Origin: Caulobacter endophyticus
GTDB lineage: Bacteria; Pseudomonadota; Alphaproteobacteria; Caulobacterales; Caulobacteraceae
Direction: 5' to 3'
NCBI RefSeq assembly: GCF_003116815.1
Contig: NZ_QDKQ01000038.1
Coordinates: 1-47,727, forward strand
Length of the DNA: 47,727 nucleotides
Part shown: positions 1-9,185 of the stretch, piece by piece
How positions within the stretch are numbered: position 1 is the first letter of the stretch
How the letters are laid out: every line of letters starts with the position of its first letter
Translations under genes and position numbers: made by a program
Notes under the pieces: model-generated
Database searches by the model: none
Seen by the model: only the letters and a program-made list of their open reading frames with translations
What the model was told of the DNA's origin: nothing

Positions 1-2
1 GG

Positions 3-112
3 GCCAAGGCCATCAAGCCCTGGACCGACGCCTACAACCTCGTGCGTCCACACTCCGGCATCAAAGGCCTCACCCCTTGGCAGCGCGTGAACAACCTTCT
101 TGGAAACGACAC

Positions 113-116
<4 letters not shown>
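3..116 (+). CDS. IS/integrase-type transposase, C-terminal fragment (runs off left edge)
   Basis: The last 37 codons of a gene that begins outside the window, ending in TAG at 114-116. The peptide carries YNLVRPHSGIKGLTPWQR, the signature that closes the DDE integrase core of IS481/IS3-like transposases and related phage integrases (Y-N-x2-RPH-x-G-x3-TP). The catalytic D-D-E part lies outside the window, so activity cannot be judged. Its stop overlaps the stop codon of the convergent HIT gene, leaving no room for a terminal inverted repeat outside the HIT gene. It could be an intact element whose end falls inside HIT, a decayed copy, or a non-IS integrase-like gene. Confidence 0.7.
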
Positions 117-2684
<2,568 letters not shown>

Positions 2685-2710
2685 GACCGGTTCGATTGCT
2701 CGATACGACG

Positions 2711-2748
2711 AAGGGCGGCCCCTCGCGGGGCCGCCCTTTTTCTTTTTC
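2711..2748 (+). terminator. Rho-independent terminator of mdh
   Basis: A perfect 12 bp stem (2711-2722 with 2727-2738; arm AAGGGCGGCCCC), a TCGC tetraloop and a T-rich tail. It lies 26 bases after the mdh stop. Confidence 0.9.
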
Positions 2749-2896
2749 CCCTCTCCCGGAGGGGAGAGGGAGGGGCCCAAGCGTGGCTTGGGAGGGTGAG
2801 GGGTGACGGCGTCAACCGGCCTGCCGGCACGCCGTCAGGCCTCGTAACCCCTCATCCGGCGCTTCGCGCCACCTTCTCCCTCTGGGAGAAGGGGAC
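2749..2896. repeat. GC-rich intergenic repeat, type A (two inverted units)
   Basis: A CCCCTCTCCCGGAGGGGAGA palindrome with a GGGAGGGTGAGGGG arm, then an inverted partner ending in CTTCTCCCTCTGGGAGAAGG. Both units recur with the same order at 16.86-17.00 kb. The sequence is non-coding and lies between the convergent mdh and CBS-protein genes, where it could form bidirectional RNA hairpins. It resembles dispersed palindromic repeats known from Caulobacter-type genomes. Confidence 0.75.
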
Positions 2897-2900
2897 CAGA

Positions 2901-3332
2901 TCAGTGCGCCGCCTCGCCGGGCTCCTGCGAGATCTCCTCCAGCGTCTTGCCGACCTGCTTGGCGCCGTAGTCCTTGGCCACGTCGCCCAGCGACAGGATG
3001 CCGGTCAGGCGGCCGGTGTCGTTGAGCACCACCAGGCGGCGGACCTGGTTGTTGGCCATCTTGGCGGTGGCGTCGGCCAGGATGTCGTCTTCCTTCACCG
3101 ACAGCACTTCGCCGTCGCTCATCACTTCGGAGACAGGGCTGTCGAAGCTGCGGCCCTCGGCGACCACGCGCAGGACGATGTCGCGGTCGGTGACCAGGCC
3201 CAGCACCTTGCCGTCGTCGACGATCGGCACCACGCCGCTGTCGACCTTGGCCATAACCTCGGCGACCTTGCGGATGCTGTCGCTGGGACGGGCGACCGAG
3301 ACCTGGCTGGTCATGGCGTCGCTGACTTTCAT
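2901..3332 (-). CDS. Tandem CBS-domain protein
   Basis: A 143-residue protein consisting almost entirely of two CBS motifs: residues about 8-60 (DSGVVPIVDDGKVLGLVTDRD) and about 70-125 (RRLVVLNDTGRLTGILSLGD). Pairs like this bind adenosine ligands (AMP, ATP, SAM) and act as cytosolic energy or stress sensors; no catalytic domain is attached and its target is unknown. The ATG at 3332 is preceded by a strong AGGAGGAAGACCC site. An upstream extension of the frame on this strand has no support and is left out. A possible general-stress (EcfG/SigT) promoter lies about 40-70 bases upstream, which would fit the stress role seen for many stand-alone CBS proteins. Confidence 0.9.
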   Translation of the reverse strand: MKVSDAMTSQVSVARPSDSIRKVAEVMAKVDSGVVPIVDDGKVLGLVTDRDIVLRVVAEGRSFDSPVSEVMSDGEVLSVKEDDILADATAKMANNQVRRLVVLNDTGRLTGILSLGDVAKDYGAKQVGKTLEEISQEPGEAAH

Positions 3333-3374
3333 GGGTCTTCCTCCTGAGGGGGGAGTGGAATTGGACCCGCTAGA

Positions 3375-3400
3375 AACCCCGCGACGCCTAAGACTGTTCC
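3375..3400 (-). promoter_or_regulatory. Possible EcfG (SigT-type) stress promoter of the CBS gene
   Basis: Read on the minus strand, GGAAC (3396-3400), 17 bases, then GGTT (3375-3378). The alphaproteobacterial general stress consensus is GGAAC-N16-17-CGTT, so one of four -10 bases differs. It would start transcription about 35 bases before the CBS gene's ATG. Confidence 0.35.
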
Positions 3401-3573
3401 GCTTGGCCGTCGGTGATGACCGCATGGCGACCCTCGGCGCAGAGCCCAGGAAGGCGCCCACCAGGAACCTCCCCCTGTTCCTGGTTATGGGGATAGAGCA
3501 GCGTGGATCCCCGGCGTTCGCCGAAAAGTTCTGAAGGTGATCAATCACTTGCAACTTTCTCAGTCTCGCCAAT

Positions 3574-3600
3574 CAGACGCGCTGAAACCCGCCGCATAAT
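3574..3600 (+). promoter_or_regulatory. Probable promoter for the 6S-like RNA
   Basis: CATAAT at 3595-3600 is one of the few AT-rich -10-like hexamers in the region. A CAGACG -35-like element lies 15-16 bases upstream (3574-3579). Transcription would begin near 3606-3608, just upstream of the structured segment. No comparable promoter is visible on the opposite strand. Confidence 0.4.
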
Positions 3601-3606
3601 CATTGG

Positions 3607-3803
3607 GTCCCGTCGCAGGGAGAGGGCGCAAGGATCCGGCCCGAAGCGTGCGACGTGGATGCGATCGAGCGGGGCTGAAGGAGCGGCGTGAGCCGGGCCT
3701 GAAGGCTTAAATGAGGATGGGGGACGTAAACCCATCCATCGGGAGCTTGCCTGACTAGGCTCCCGCCCGTCCAAGGGTTCGCGCCGCCATGCACGCCTGG
3801 CCG
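3607..3803 (+). ncRNA. ssrS: Probable 6S RNA (structured RNA with 6S-like architecture)
   Basis: 6S RNA binds RNA polymerase holoenzyme, mimicking an open promoter, and is a long, nearly closed hairpin of about 160-190 nt. Here the outer helix can form from GGCC (3638-3641) and GCGTGC (3646-3651) with GCACGC (3791-3796) and GGCC (3799-3802). An inner 12 bp helix pairs 3683-3694 with 3776-3787 (two G.U pairs). The interior holds two short hairpins, GGATGGG/CCCATCC near 3715-3737 and GGGAGC/GCTCCC near 3740-3763. The stretch includes AAGGCTTAAA and CCAAGGGTTC, reminiscent of the 3' half of E. coli 6S. A -10-like CATAAT precedes it. Exact ends are estimates, and another structured RNA class is possible. 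Confidence 0.5.
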
Positions 3804-3883
3804 CCAAGAAACGGGGCGCACTGCATGGGGAAGGGGCACAGGGCGGAAGAGGCCCGCGCGCCTCGGCCTGAGGACAAACGATC

Positions 3884-3957
3884 GCGCGGGGCGTTCAAGC
3901 TTCGTCGAAACGGTACTTCAAACTCACACATCCGGGCGAAGCCCGGACGCCCCGCGC
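3884..3957. repeat. Nested inverted repeat / structured element of unknown role
   Basis: GCGCGGGGCGT at 3884-3894 is perfectly complementary to ACGCCCCGCGC at 3947-3957. Directly inside the right arm is a second perfect hairpin, CCGGGC-GAA-GCCCGG (3932-3946), and about 37 unpaired, comparatively AT-rich bases separate it from the left arm. This layout differs from the CTCCCCCT repeats nearby. It may be part of a small RNA downstream of the 6S-like gene, a terminator-like structure without a T tract, or a protein-binding site. Confidence 0.5.
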
Positions 3958-4007
3958 CCTCTCCACAAGCTCAGCGCAATCGCGCGAGAGGCGGAAGTCG
4001 CGCGCCC

Positions 4008-4260
4008 AAGATCCTCCCCCTGAAGGGGGAGGTGGCCCGAAGGGCCGGAGGGGGAAGTGACTGATGAGGTCAGTGCTCCCCCACGCCAGCAATCCCTTCC
4101 CCCTCAGTCGCTCCGCGACAGCTCCCCCTTCAGGGGGAGCATTTGATTGGCGAGGCGCCGGACAAGATCCTCCCCCTCTGGGGGAGGTGGCTCGGAGGGC
4201 CGGAGGGGGGCCGTTTTCAGCCGCCGCGACGTCGGAAAGTCATCACCCACTCCCCCACCG
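4008..4260. repeat. Cluster of GC-rich intergenic palindromes, type B (three or four units)
   Basis: Units: CCTCCCCCTGAAGGGGGAGG with a GGCCCGAAGGGCCGGAGGGGG tail in brief (about 4012-4058), an inverted unit with CAGTCGCTCCGCGACAG and CTCCCCCTTCAGGGGGAG (about 4096-4139), another forward unit (about 4168-4216) and a decayed one near 4250. The same family occurs at 21.37-21.51 and 28.39-28.53 kb. No coding frame here is credible, and the 3804-4338 stretch holds nothing else beyond the nested repeat at 3884. Confidence 0.8.
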
Positions 4261-4338
4261 ATCGCTCCGTGACGCCACAGGGCTGCGCTTGCCGCCGAAC
4301 CACCCTACATCCAGCCCGCAAGCCTCACCGGAGCCCCC

Positions 4339-4845
4339 ATGACCATCACCGCCCACCGCGTCAGCGTTCCCGTCTTCGTCCAGGGGCTGAAGGGCCTGTC
4401 GGGCGTGCTGGCCAAGGCCGCCGCCCACGTCGAGGAGCGCAAGCTCGACCCCGAGGCCCTGCTGAAGGCGCGGCTCTATCCCGACATGTTCCCGCTGATC
4501 CGCCAGGTGCAGATCGCCACCGACTTCGCCAAGGGCGCCAGCGCCCGCCTGGCCCAGGTCGAGGTTCCGGCCTGGGACGACAACGAGACCAGTTTCGAGG
4601 ATCTGTCGGCCCGCGTCGATCGCGCTATCGCCTATGTCGAAGGCCTGGATCCGGCCGCCTTCGAGGGCGCCGAGGACCGCACCGTGGCCCTGACCCGTCG
4701 CGGCGAGACCACCGAGCACAACGCGCTCGACTACCTGACCACCCAGGCCCTGCCGAACTTCTACTTCCACCTGTCCACCGCCTACGCGATCCTGCGCGAG
4801 AACGGCGTCGTGCTGGGCAAGCGCGACTTCCTCGGCACGGCCTGA
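4339..4845 (+). CDS. DUF1993 family protein (DinB-like four-helix fold)
   Basis: A 168-residue soluble protein of the DUF1993 family. The conserved C-terminal block NFYFHLSTAYAILRENG plus GKRDFLG is diagnostic, and the N-terminal region has the ARLYPDMFPLIRQVQIATDFAKG helix of the family. The fold is thought to be related to DinB/YfiT metal-binding four-helix bundles; the biochemical function is not established. The ATG at 4339 has a weak GGAG site six bases upstream. The gene stands alone, preceded by repeat DNA and followed by a convergent small ORF. Confidence 0.9.
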   Translation: MTITAHRVSVPVFVQGLKGLSGVLAKAAAHVEERKLDPEALLKARLYPDMFPLIRQVQIATDFAKGASARLAQVEVPAWDDNETSFEDLSARVDRAIAYVEGLDPAAFEGAEDRTVALTRRGETTEHNALDYLTTQALPNFYFHLSTAYAILRENGVVLGKRDFLGTA

Positions 4846-4871
4846 GGCCGACAAGGCGGCGGCCTCCTGCA

Positions 4872-4976
4872 TCAGGGCCGCCGCCTGAACGCCCATACCA
4901 AGCCCGCCAGCGCGGTCAGCACCCCGCCCGCCGCCGACAGCACGACGGCCAGTTCCTTCAAAACCTCCGGTTCCAT
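4872..4976 (-). CDS. Candidate small single-pass membrane protein (34 aa)
   Basis: ATG at 4976 to TGA at 4872 encodes MEPEVLKELAVVL, then a small-residue-rich hydrophobic stretch ending in LAGLVWAF and an RRRP tail. That is one transmembrane helix of about 20 residues followed by a positive C-terminus. A GGTGGAG motif lies just upstream of the ATG, though closely spaced. I recognise no family. It occupies the 240 bp gap between DUF1993 and the ada-like gene and uses GC-rich third positions. It could be a chance ORF. Confidence 0.4.
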   Translation of the reverse strand: MEPEVLKELAVVLSAAGGVLTALAGLVWAFRRRP

Positions 4977-5084
4977 TCGCTCCACCCGTTACTCGCCCCG
5001 CATCGCGGTTACGGGTCAGCTTGGCGCAAGCCGACGTCGGGTTCGGACGTATGTTCTCTTTTTGTTCTCATTTGGCGAAGCGGC

Positions 5085-5975
5085 TCACGCCACCTCGCGG
5101 GTCGCCACGGCTTCGAGGCCCAGGATCGCGGCCTTGCGGGCCAGGCCCCAGTGATAGCCGGTGAGCCGGCCGTCCCTGGCGATGGCGCGGTGGCAGGGGA
5201 TCAGCAGCGAGATCGGGTTGGCGCCGATGGCCCCGCCGGTGGCCTGGAAGGCCTTGGGCTTGCCGGCCCAGGCCGCGACCTGGCCGTAGGTGGCGGTTCC
5301 GCCGGCCGGGATGCGCAGCAGCGCCTTCCACACCTGCACCTGGTAGGGCGAGCCGATCAGCACCACGGGCAGGGGGCCTTCGCCGGCGCTGAACGCCTTC
5401 AGGGCCATGTCCTGCGCGGCCATGTCGTCGCGCACCCAGTCCGCGCCCGGCCAGCGGCGGTGCATGTCGGCGAAGCTGAAGTCGTCGTCGCCGTCCGAGA
5501 AGGCCAGTCCCGCCAGGCCGCGCTCGGCCAGCACGAACAGCCCGCGCCCGAACGGGGTGGGGGCCCAGCCCCAGCGCAGGGTCATGCCCGCCCCGCGCCG
5601 GCGCACGTCGCCCGGGGTGGCCGCCTCCTGGGCGATGAACAGGTCGTGCAGCCGCGAGGGTCCCGACAGGCCTGCGTCATAGGCCGCGTCGAGCACGCTG
5701 GCCCCGGCCTCCAGCGAGCGGCGGGCCTCGGCGTGGGCGATGGCGGCCACGAAGGTCTTAGGGCTCACCCCAGCCCAGCGGGTGAAGATCCGCTGGAAGT
5801 GGAACGGCGACAGGCCCACGGCGTCGGCGGCCTCGTCCAGCGACGGCCGGTCCATCCAGCGCTGGGCCAGCCAGTCCAGGGCCGTGGCCATGCGGTGGTA
5901 GTCGGCCGAGCGCTCGGCCAGGCGCGCCAGGATTTCGGACGCGGAAGGTTCGGACTGGACGAGATCGAGGGCCAT
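5085..5975 (-). CDS. Ada-like bifunctional regulator / O6-methylguanine-DNA methyltransferase lacking the N-terminal Ada domain
   Basis: The 296 residues comprise an AraC-type helix-turn-helix (about 30-125, with LSPFHFQRIFTRWAGVSPKTF) followed by an alkyltransferase domain. The active-site motif IPCHR has its acceptor Cys at about residue 261, and the DNA-binding helix region is GTATYGQVAAW. It repairs O6-alkylguanine by irreversible self-alkylation. The N-terminal zinc/phosphotriester domain of full-length Ada (FXCXXC cysteines) is absent, so classical Ada autoinduction through that domain is not available. The PCHR domain could still act as the alkylation sensor. The gene is monocistronic, and its ATG follows the 3' flank of DUF2244. 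Confidence 0.92.
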   Translation of the reverse strand: MALDLVQSEPSASEILARLAERSADYHRMATALDWLAQRWMDRPSLDEAADAVGLSPFHFQRIFTRWAGVSPKTFVAAIAHAEARRSLEAGASVLDAAYDAGLSGPSRLHDLFIAQEAATPGDVRRRGAGMTLRWGWAPTPFGRGLFVLAERGLAGLAFSDGDDDFSFADMHRRWPGADWVRDDMAAQDMALKAFSAGEGPLPVVLIGSPYQVQVWKALLRIPAGGTATYGQVAAWAGKPKAFQATGGAIGANPISLLIPCHRAIARDGRLTGYHWGLARKAAILGLEAVATREVA

Positions 5976-6037
5976 CAGCGCACTCTACGCCGGCCGGGGC
6001 GGGGCGTCCGCCCGGTTCTTGCGCCGCCTGTTCTGGC

Positions 6038-6514
6038 TCAGGCGTGGCGTTCGGCCCGCGCCGCCTTGATCGCCCGCTCCAGCGCGCGGGCGAAAGCCAC
6101 CCGCTCGTCGGGGCTGAGCGCCCGGGCCAGGGTCAGGCGGCGGCGCGACATGAACAGGCGCACGCGGCTCTCGTGCTCGCCTGGCTGGTCGAGGTCGACC
6201 CGGGTGAAGGCCGTGGGCGAGGTCCAGACCACCCTGGCGCCGCGTTCGTCCTCGCGGCTGACGACGATCGCCTCGGCCGTGACCTTCACCCGTTCCGAAC
6301 GCGACAGGGCGCGGTTGCTGGCGCGCAGGGCCAGCCACAGGGCCAGGACGTCCAGGCCCAGGAACGGCAGCACCGGCGGCGCGCCGACCACCAGCAGGAA
6401 CACCGCGACCATCAGGTTGAAGCCGATGGCCACGCCCAGCACCACGGCCATGCCGGCGCGGCTCAGCGACCGGTTGGGCCGGATGACGGCGTCCATGTAG
6501 AGGGCTGCGGCCAT
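6038..6514 (-). CDS. DUF2244 domain membrane protein
   Basis: A 158-residue integral membrane protein with two adjacent transmembrane segments (about residues 20-42 and 48-66), followed by a cytosolic beta-rich domain containing RVKVTAEAIVVSREDERG and VRLFMSRRRLTLARALSPDER, typical of DUF2244. The function is unknown. In alphaproteobacteria this family is commonly found next to nth, as here, where it is divergent from nth with about 65 bp between starts. The ATG at 6514 fits the family start. A shared promoter region is likely, but no clear motif is seen. Confidence 0.85.
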   Translation of the reverse strand: MAAALYMDAVIRPNRSLSRAGMAVVLGVAIGFNLMVAVFLLVVGAPPVLPFLGLDVLALWLALRASNRALSRSERVKVTAEAIVVSREDERGARVVWTSPTAFTRVDLDQPGEHESRVRLFMSRRRLTLARALSPDERVAFARALERAIKAARAERHA

Positions 6515-6579
6515 GCGAAAGCTCTACGCCCCTCGCGCCGCCTTGGCGAGCGGGCCGCATCACGGCATGGTCGCCGCCG

Positions 6580-7278
6580 ATGGCCGCCCCCCAAAAGACC
6601 TCTAGATCCCTCGTCAAGAAACGCCCCGCCGGCAAGCGGATCACCGCCGCCGAGCGCGAGCGCGTGCGCATCCTGTTCGAGCGTTTCGAGAGCCTGGAAC
6701 TGCGTCCCAAGACCGAGCTGAACTACTCAAACCCCTATGAGCTGGTCACCGCCGTCGCCCTGTCGGCCCAGGCTACCGACGTGCAGGTCAACAAGGCCAC
6801 CGGCCCGCTGTTCCAGGTCGCCGACAGCGCCGAGAAGATGCTGGAGCTGGGCGAGGACGGCCTGATCTCCTACATTGCCTCGATCGGCCTCTTCCGCACC
6901 AAGGCCAAGAACGTCATCGCCGCCGCCCATATTCTGATGGAGCGCTACGGCGGGCAGGTGCCGCTCAATCGCGAGGCGCTGGAAAGCCTGCCGGGCGTGG
7001 GCCGCAAGACCGCCAGCGTGGTGCTGAACGAGCTGGACGTCGAGCCGGCCATCGCCGTCGACACCCACGTCTTCCGCGTCTCGCATCGCCTCAAGCTGTC
7101 GGCCGGCAAGACGCCCGACGCGGTCGAGGACGACCTGATGCGCGTGGTGCCCGGCCCTTACCAGACCCGCGCGCACCACTGGCTGATCCTGCACGGCCGC
7201 TATGTCTGCGTGGCGCGCAAGCCTAAGTGCGAGATCTGCAAGATCGCCGACCTCTGCCCGTCGCTGGGGCTGTTCTAG
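6580..7278 (+). CDS. nth: Endonuclease III (DNA glycosylase/AP lyase)
   Basis: Base-excision repair enzyme removing oxidised pyrimidines and cleaving at abasic sites. The helix-hairpin-helix is LPGVGRKTASVVLNE, with the catalytic Lys inside it and the catalytic Asp in AVDTHVFRVSHRL. The C-terminal iron-sulfur loop is C-X6-C-X2-C-X5-C (CVARKPKCEICKIADLC). The 232 residues are about 20 more than E. coli Nth because of a basic N-terminal extension (KTSRSLVKKRPAGKR), which may help DNA binding. The ATG at 6580 is supported by the frame but lacks a strong Shine-Dalgarno sequence. Confidence 0.97.
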   Translation: MAAPQKTSRSLVKKRPAGKRITAAERERVRILFERFESLELRPKTELNYSNPYELVTAVALSAQATDVQVNKATGPLFQVADSAEKMLELGEDGLISYIASIGLFRTKAKNVIAAAHILMERYGGQVPLNREALESLPGVGRKTASVVLNELDVEPAIAVDTHVFRVSHRLKLSAGKTPDAVEDDLMRVVPGPYQTRAHHWLILHGRYVCVARKPKCEICKIADLCPSLGLF

Positions 7279-7282
7279 AGGC

Positions 7283-8503
7283 TCAGACCCGCGCGCCGGG
7301 CTTGAAGCGCGCGGCCATCGCCAGCATGGCCGCCACGCCGACGGCCATCAGCAGCCAGGCTGCCGAAAGGTCGGACGAGGCGTCGCGCACCCAGCCGGCG
7401 AAGAACGGCATGACGCTGGCCATGACGTAGCCGCCGCCCTGGACGAAGGCCATCAGGTCGCCGGCGCTTTCAGGATCGCTGGCGTGGTCCAGAGTGACGA
7501 TCAGCGACAGCGGGAAGATCGCGCCGATGCCCGCGCCCAGCAGGCAGACGGTCGGCAGAACCAGCCACGGGGCCAGCAGCAGGCAGGCGATGCCGGCCAG
7601 CAGCGAGGCCAGGGCCGCCGCCAGCAGCGGACGGCGGTCGGGGCGGCGTGCGATGGCGGCCGAGACGGCAAGGCCCGCCAGGACCTCGCAGACGGTCAGG
7701 GCCGACAGGGCGTAGCCGGCCTGGTCGGCGGTCAGGCCCCGGCTGGCGTAGAACGGCGGGAACCAGGCCAGCACCAGGGTGTAGGCCCCGGTGCCGATGC
7801 CGAAGAAGGTCAGCAGCAGCCAGGCGCGCGGGTTCTTCCACAATGACGGGCGGCGCAGGACGACGGGACCGCCGGCCGGCGCGGCGGTCTCGCCCTTGGC
7901 GGCGCGCATCCACAGCAGCAGGGCCAGGATCGCGGGCGCGGCCCACAGGCCGAACATCACCTGCCAGCCGGCCAGACGGGTGAGGCCCGTGGCCATGGCG
8001 GCGGCCACGGCGGCGCCGGCCATGATGCCGGTGGTGTAGAGGCCCATCATCCGCGGCGCGCCGGCGCCGGAGGTCCGCTTGATGAAACCGGGCATCAGGG
8101 CTTGCACGGCCGCGACCCCGACGCCGACGACGGCGGCGCTGGCCAGCAGGCCCGCGGTGGTCGGCCAGATCGCGCGCAGGCCGCAGGCGACCGCGATGGC
8201 CAGGAGGCCCAGGGCCACGCCCATGCGCTCGCCCAGGCAGCGGCGCAGCGGCGCGGCCAGAAGGGCGCCCAGGCCCATCAGCAGGATCGGCAGGGTGGTC
8301 AAGAGGCCCGCCGCCGCCGAGGAGGCGCCGGTGGCGGCCTTCACCTGGTCGAGCACCGGTCCCAGCGCGGCCAGGGCCGGGCGCAGATTCAAGGCCGCCA
8401 CGACGATCGCCGCGATGGTGAGCACGGCGCCGCTTTTGGCGGCACGGGCGGAAAGTGACGCGCTTTTACGCGCCTTGGCGTCTTCTTCGTAGGCGAGGAC
8501 CAC
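7283..8503 (-). CDS. MFS transporter, CynX/NimT-like
   Basis: A 406-residue polytopic inner-membrane protein with about 12 hydrophobic helices. ALNLRPALAALGPVLD followed by GLLTTLPILLMGLGALLAAPL is the hallmark of the CynX/NimT (cyanate / 2-nitroimidazole) MFS branch. The actual substrate is unknown; an efflux role is plausible given the divergent MarR gene. The GTG at 8503 is the first reasonable start, but it abuts the operator and has no ribosome-binding site. GTG at 8425, just before the first helix, is an alternative. Its 3' end nearly touches the convergent nth stop (4 bp apart). Confidence 0.85.
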   Translation of the reverse strand: MVLAYEEDAKARKSASLSARAAKSGAVLTIAAIVVAALNLRPALAALGPVLDQVKAATGASSAAAGLLTTLPILLMGLGALLAAPLRRCLGERMGVALGLLAIAVACGLRAIWPTTAGLLASAAVVGVGVAAVQALMPGFIKRTSGAGAPRMMGLYTTGIMAGAAVAAAMATGLTRLAGWQVMFGLWAAPAILALLLWMRAAKGETAAPAGGPVVLRRPSLWKNPRAWLLLTFFGIGTGAYTLVLAWFPPFYASRGLTADQAGYALSALTVCEVLAGLAVSAAIARRPDRRPLLAAALASLLAGIACLLLAPWLVLPTVCLLGAGIGAIFPLSLIVTLDHASDPESAGDLMAFVQGGGYVMASVMPFFAGWVRDASSDLSAAWLLMAVGVAAMLAMAARFKPGARV

Positions 8504-8544
8504 GATATATCTCGTCGCAAAGTATCTTGATGGCGAGATATATC
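8504..8544. promoter_or_regulatory. Inverted-repeat operator between MFS and MarR genes
   Basis: GATATATCTCG (8504-8514) and CGAGATATATC (8534-8544) form a perfect 11 bp inverted repeat with a 19 bp spacer. A further TATCTTG half-site (8523-8529) lies in the spacer. The element fills the whole divergent gap and overlaps any promoter, so the adjacent MarR protein probably represses both genes from it. It is strikingly AT-rich against its surroundings. Confidence 0.75.
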
Positions 8545-8546
8545 CG

Positions 8547-9059
8547 ATGGCGGCGAAAGCCAAGCGTCATGACCGCGCAGGTGCGGCCTCGATCCAGTGG
8601 CGGCGCGAGCGGCCGGACCTGGATCCGTTCCCGATGGAGCTGGTCGGCCGGCTCTGCGAGGTGGCCGAGATCGTGCTCAAGGACCGCTTGGCGCCGCTGT
8701 TTGCGGCCCACGGCCTGCAGCGAGGCGAGTTCGACGTGCTGGCCACCCTGCGACGGGCGGGGGAGCCCTACGCCCTGACCCCGACCGACCTCTACGAGAC
8801 GGCCATGGTCTCATCGGGCGGCATGACCGCGCGGATAGACCGCCTGGAGAAGATGGATCTCGTCGAGCGCCGCCCGCATCCGTCCGATCGACGGGGCACG
8901 CTGGTGGCGCTGACGGAGGAGGGCAGGGGCCTGCTGGACAAGATCCTGCCCCTGCACATCGACAACGAGCGGGCGCTGCTGGCGTCCCTGGACGCCGACG
9001 AGCAGCAGGCGCTCAGCGGCTTGCTCGCCAAGCTGCTGGCGGGCCTGGAGCCGGCCTAG
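8547..9059 (+). CDS. MarR family transcriptional regulator
   Basis: A 170-residue winged-helix dimeric regulator. The segment LTPTDLYETAMVSSGGMTARIDRLEKMDLVERRPHPSDRRGTL, quoted here only as its diagnostic ends (LTPTDLYETAMVSSG and RRPHPSDRRGTLV), is the MarR recognition helix and wing. The N-terminal RPDLDPFPMELVGRL is typical of MarR proteins that begin with a WRRERPDLD block. It likely senses a small phenolic or similar ligand and controls itself and the divergent CynX-like transporter through the dyad at 8504-8544. The ATG at 8547 lies two bases after that dyad with no Shine-Dalgarno, so translation may be leaderless. Confidence 0.92.
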   Translation: MAAKAKRHDRAGAASIQWRRERPDLDPFPMELVGRLCEVAEIVLKDRLAPLFAAHGLQRGEFDVLATLRRAGEPYALTPTDLYETAMVSSGGMTARIDRLEKMDLVERRPHPSDRRGTLVALTEEGRGLLDKILPLHIDNERALLASLDADEQQALSGLLAKLLAGLEPA

Positions 9060-9067
9060 GGCGAAAC

Positions 9068-9153
9068 CTCGCCCTTCGACAGGCTCAAGGTGAGGTTTTC
9101 CTCAGCCCGAAGCCTTGCCCTGGTCCTCATCCTGAGTTCGTCGAAGGACGAGG
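9068..9153. repeat. Inverted pair of TTCGACAGGCTCA-type palindromic repeats
   Basis: CCCTTCGACAGGCTCAAGG followed by TGAGG (about 9071-9095) and CCTCATCCTGAGTTCGTCGA followed by AGG (about 9127-9152) are inverted relatives of each other. They resemble REP-like intergenic sequences widespread in alphaproteobacteria. They lie between the convergent MarR and DUF2218 genes and could act as a bidirectional hairpin. This family is distinct from the CTCCCCCT repeats elsewhere in the window. Confidence 0.65.
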
Positions 9154-9185
9154 ACCACGCAGGGGCGGCTGGGAGGGCGGAAGGC

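Noticed and set aside
3476..3500. Second GGAAC-type stress promoter before the CBS gene
   Set aside because: GGAAC occurs on the minus strand near 3478, but no CGTT-like -10 is found at the right distance.
3541..4092. Short open frames in the 3.5-4.1 kb gap
   Set aside because: They overlap the 6S-like structure and palindromic repeats, lack ribosome-binding sites and have Arg/Pro-rich peptides.
4143..6500. Plus-strand open frame of 785 codons
   Set aside because: Crosses the DUF1993, ada-like and DUF2244 genes out of frame and starts in repeat DNA; low-complexity, Arg/Pro-rich.
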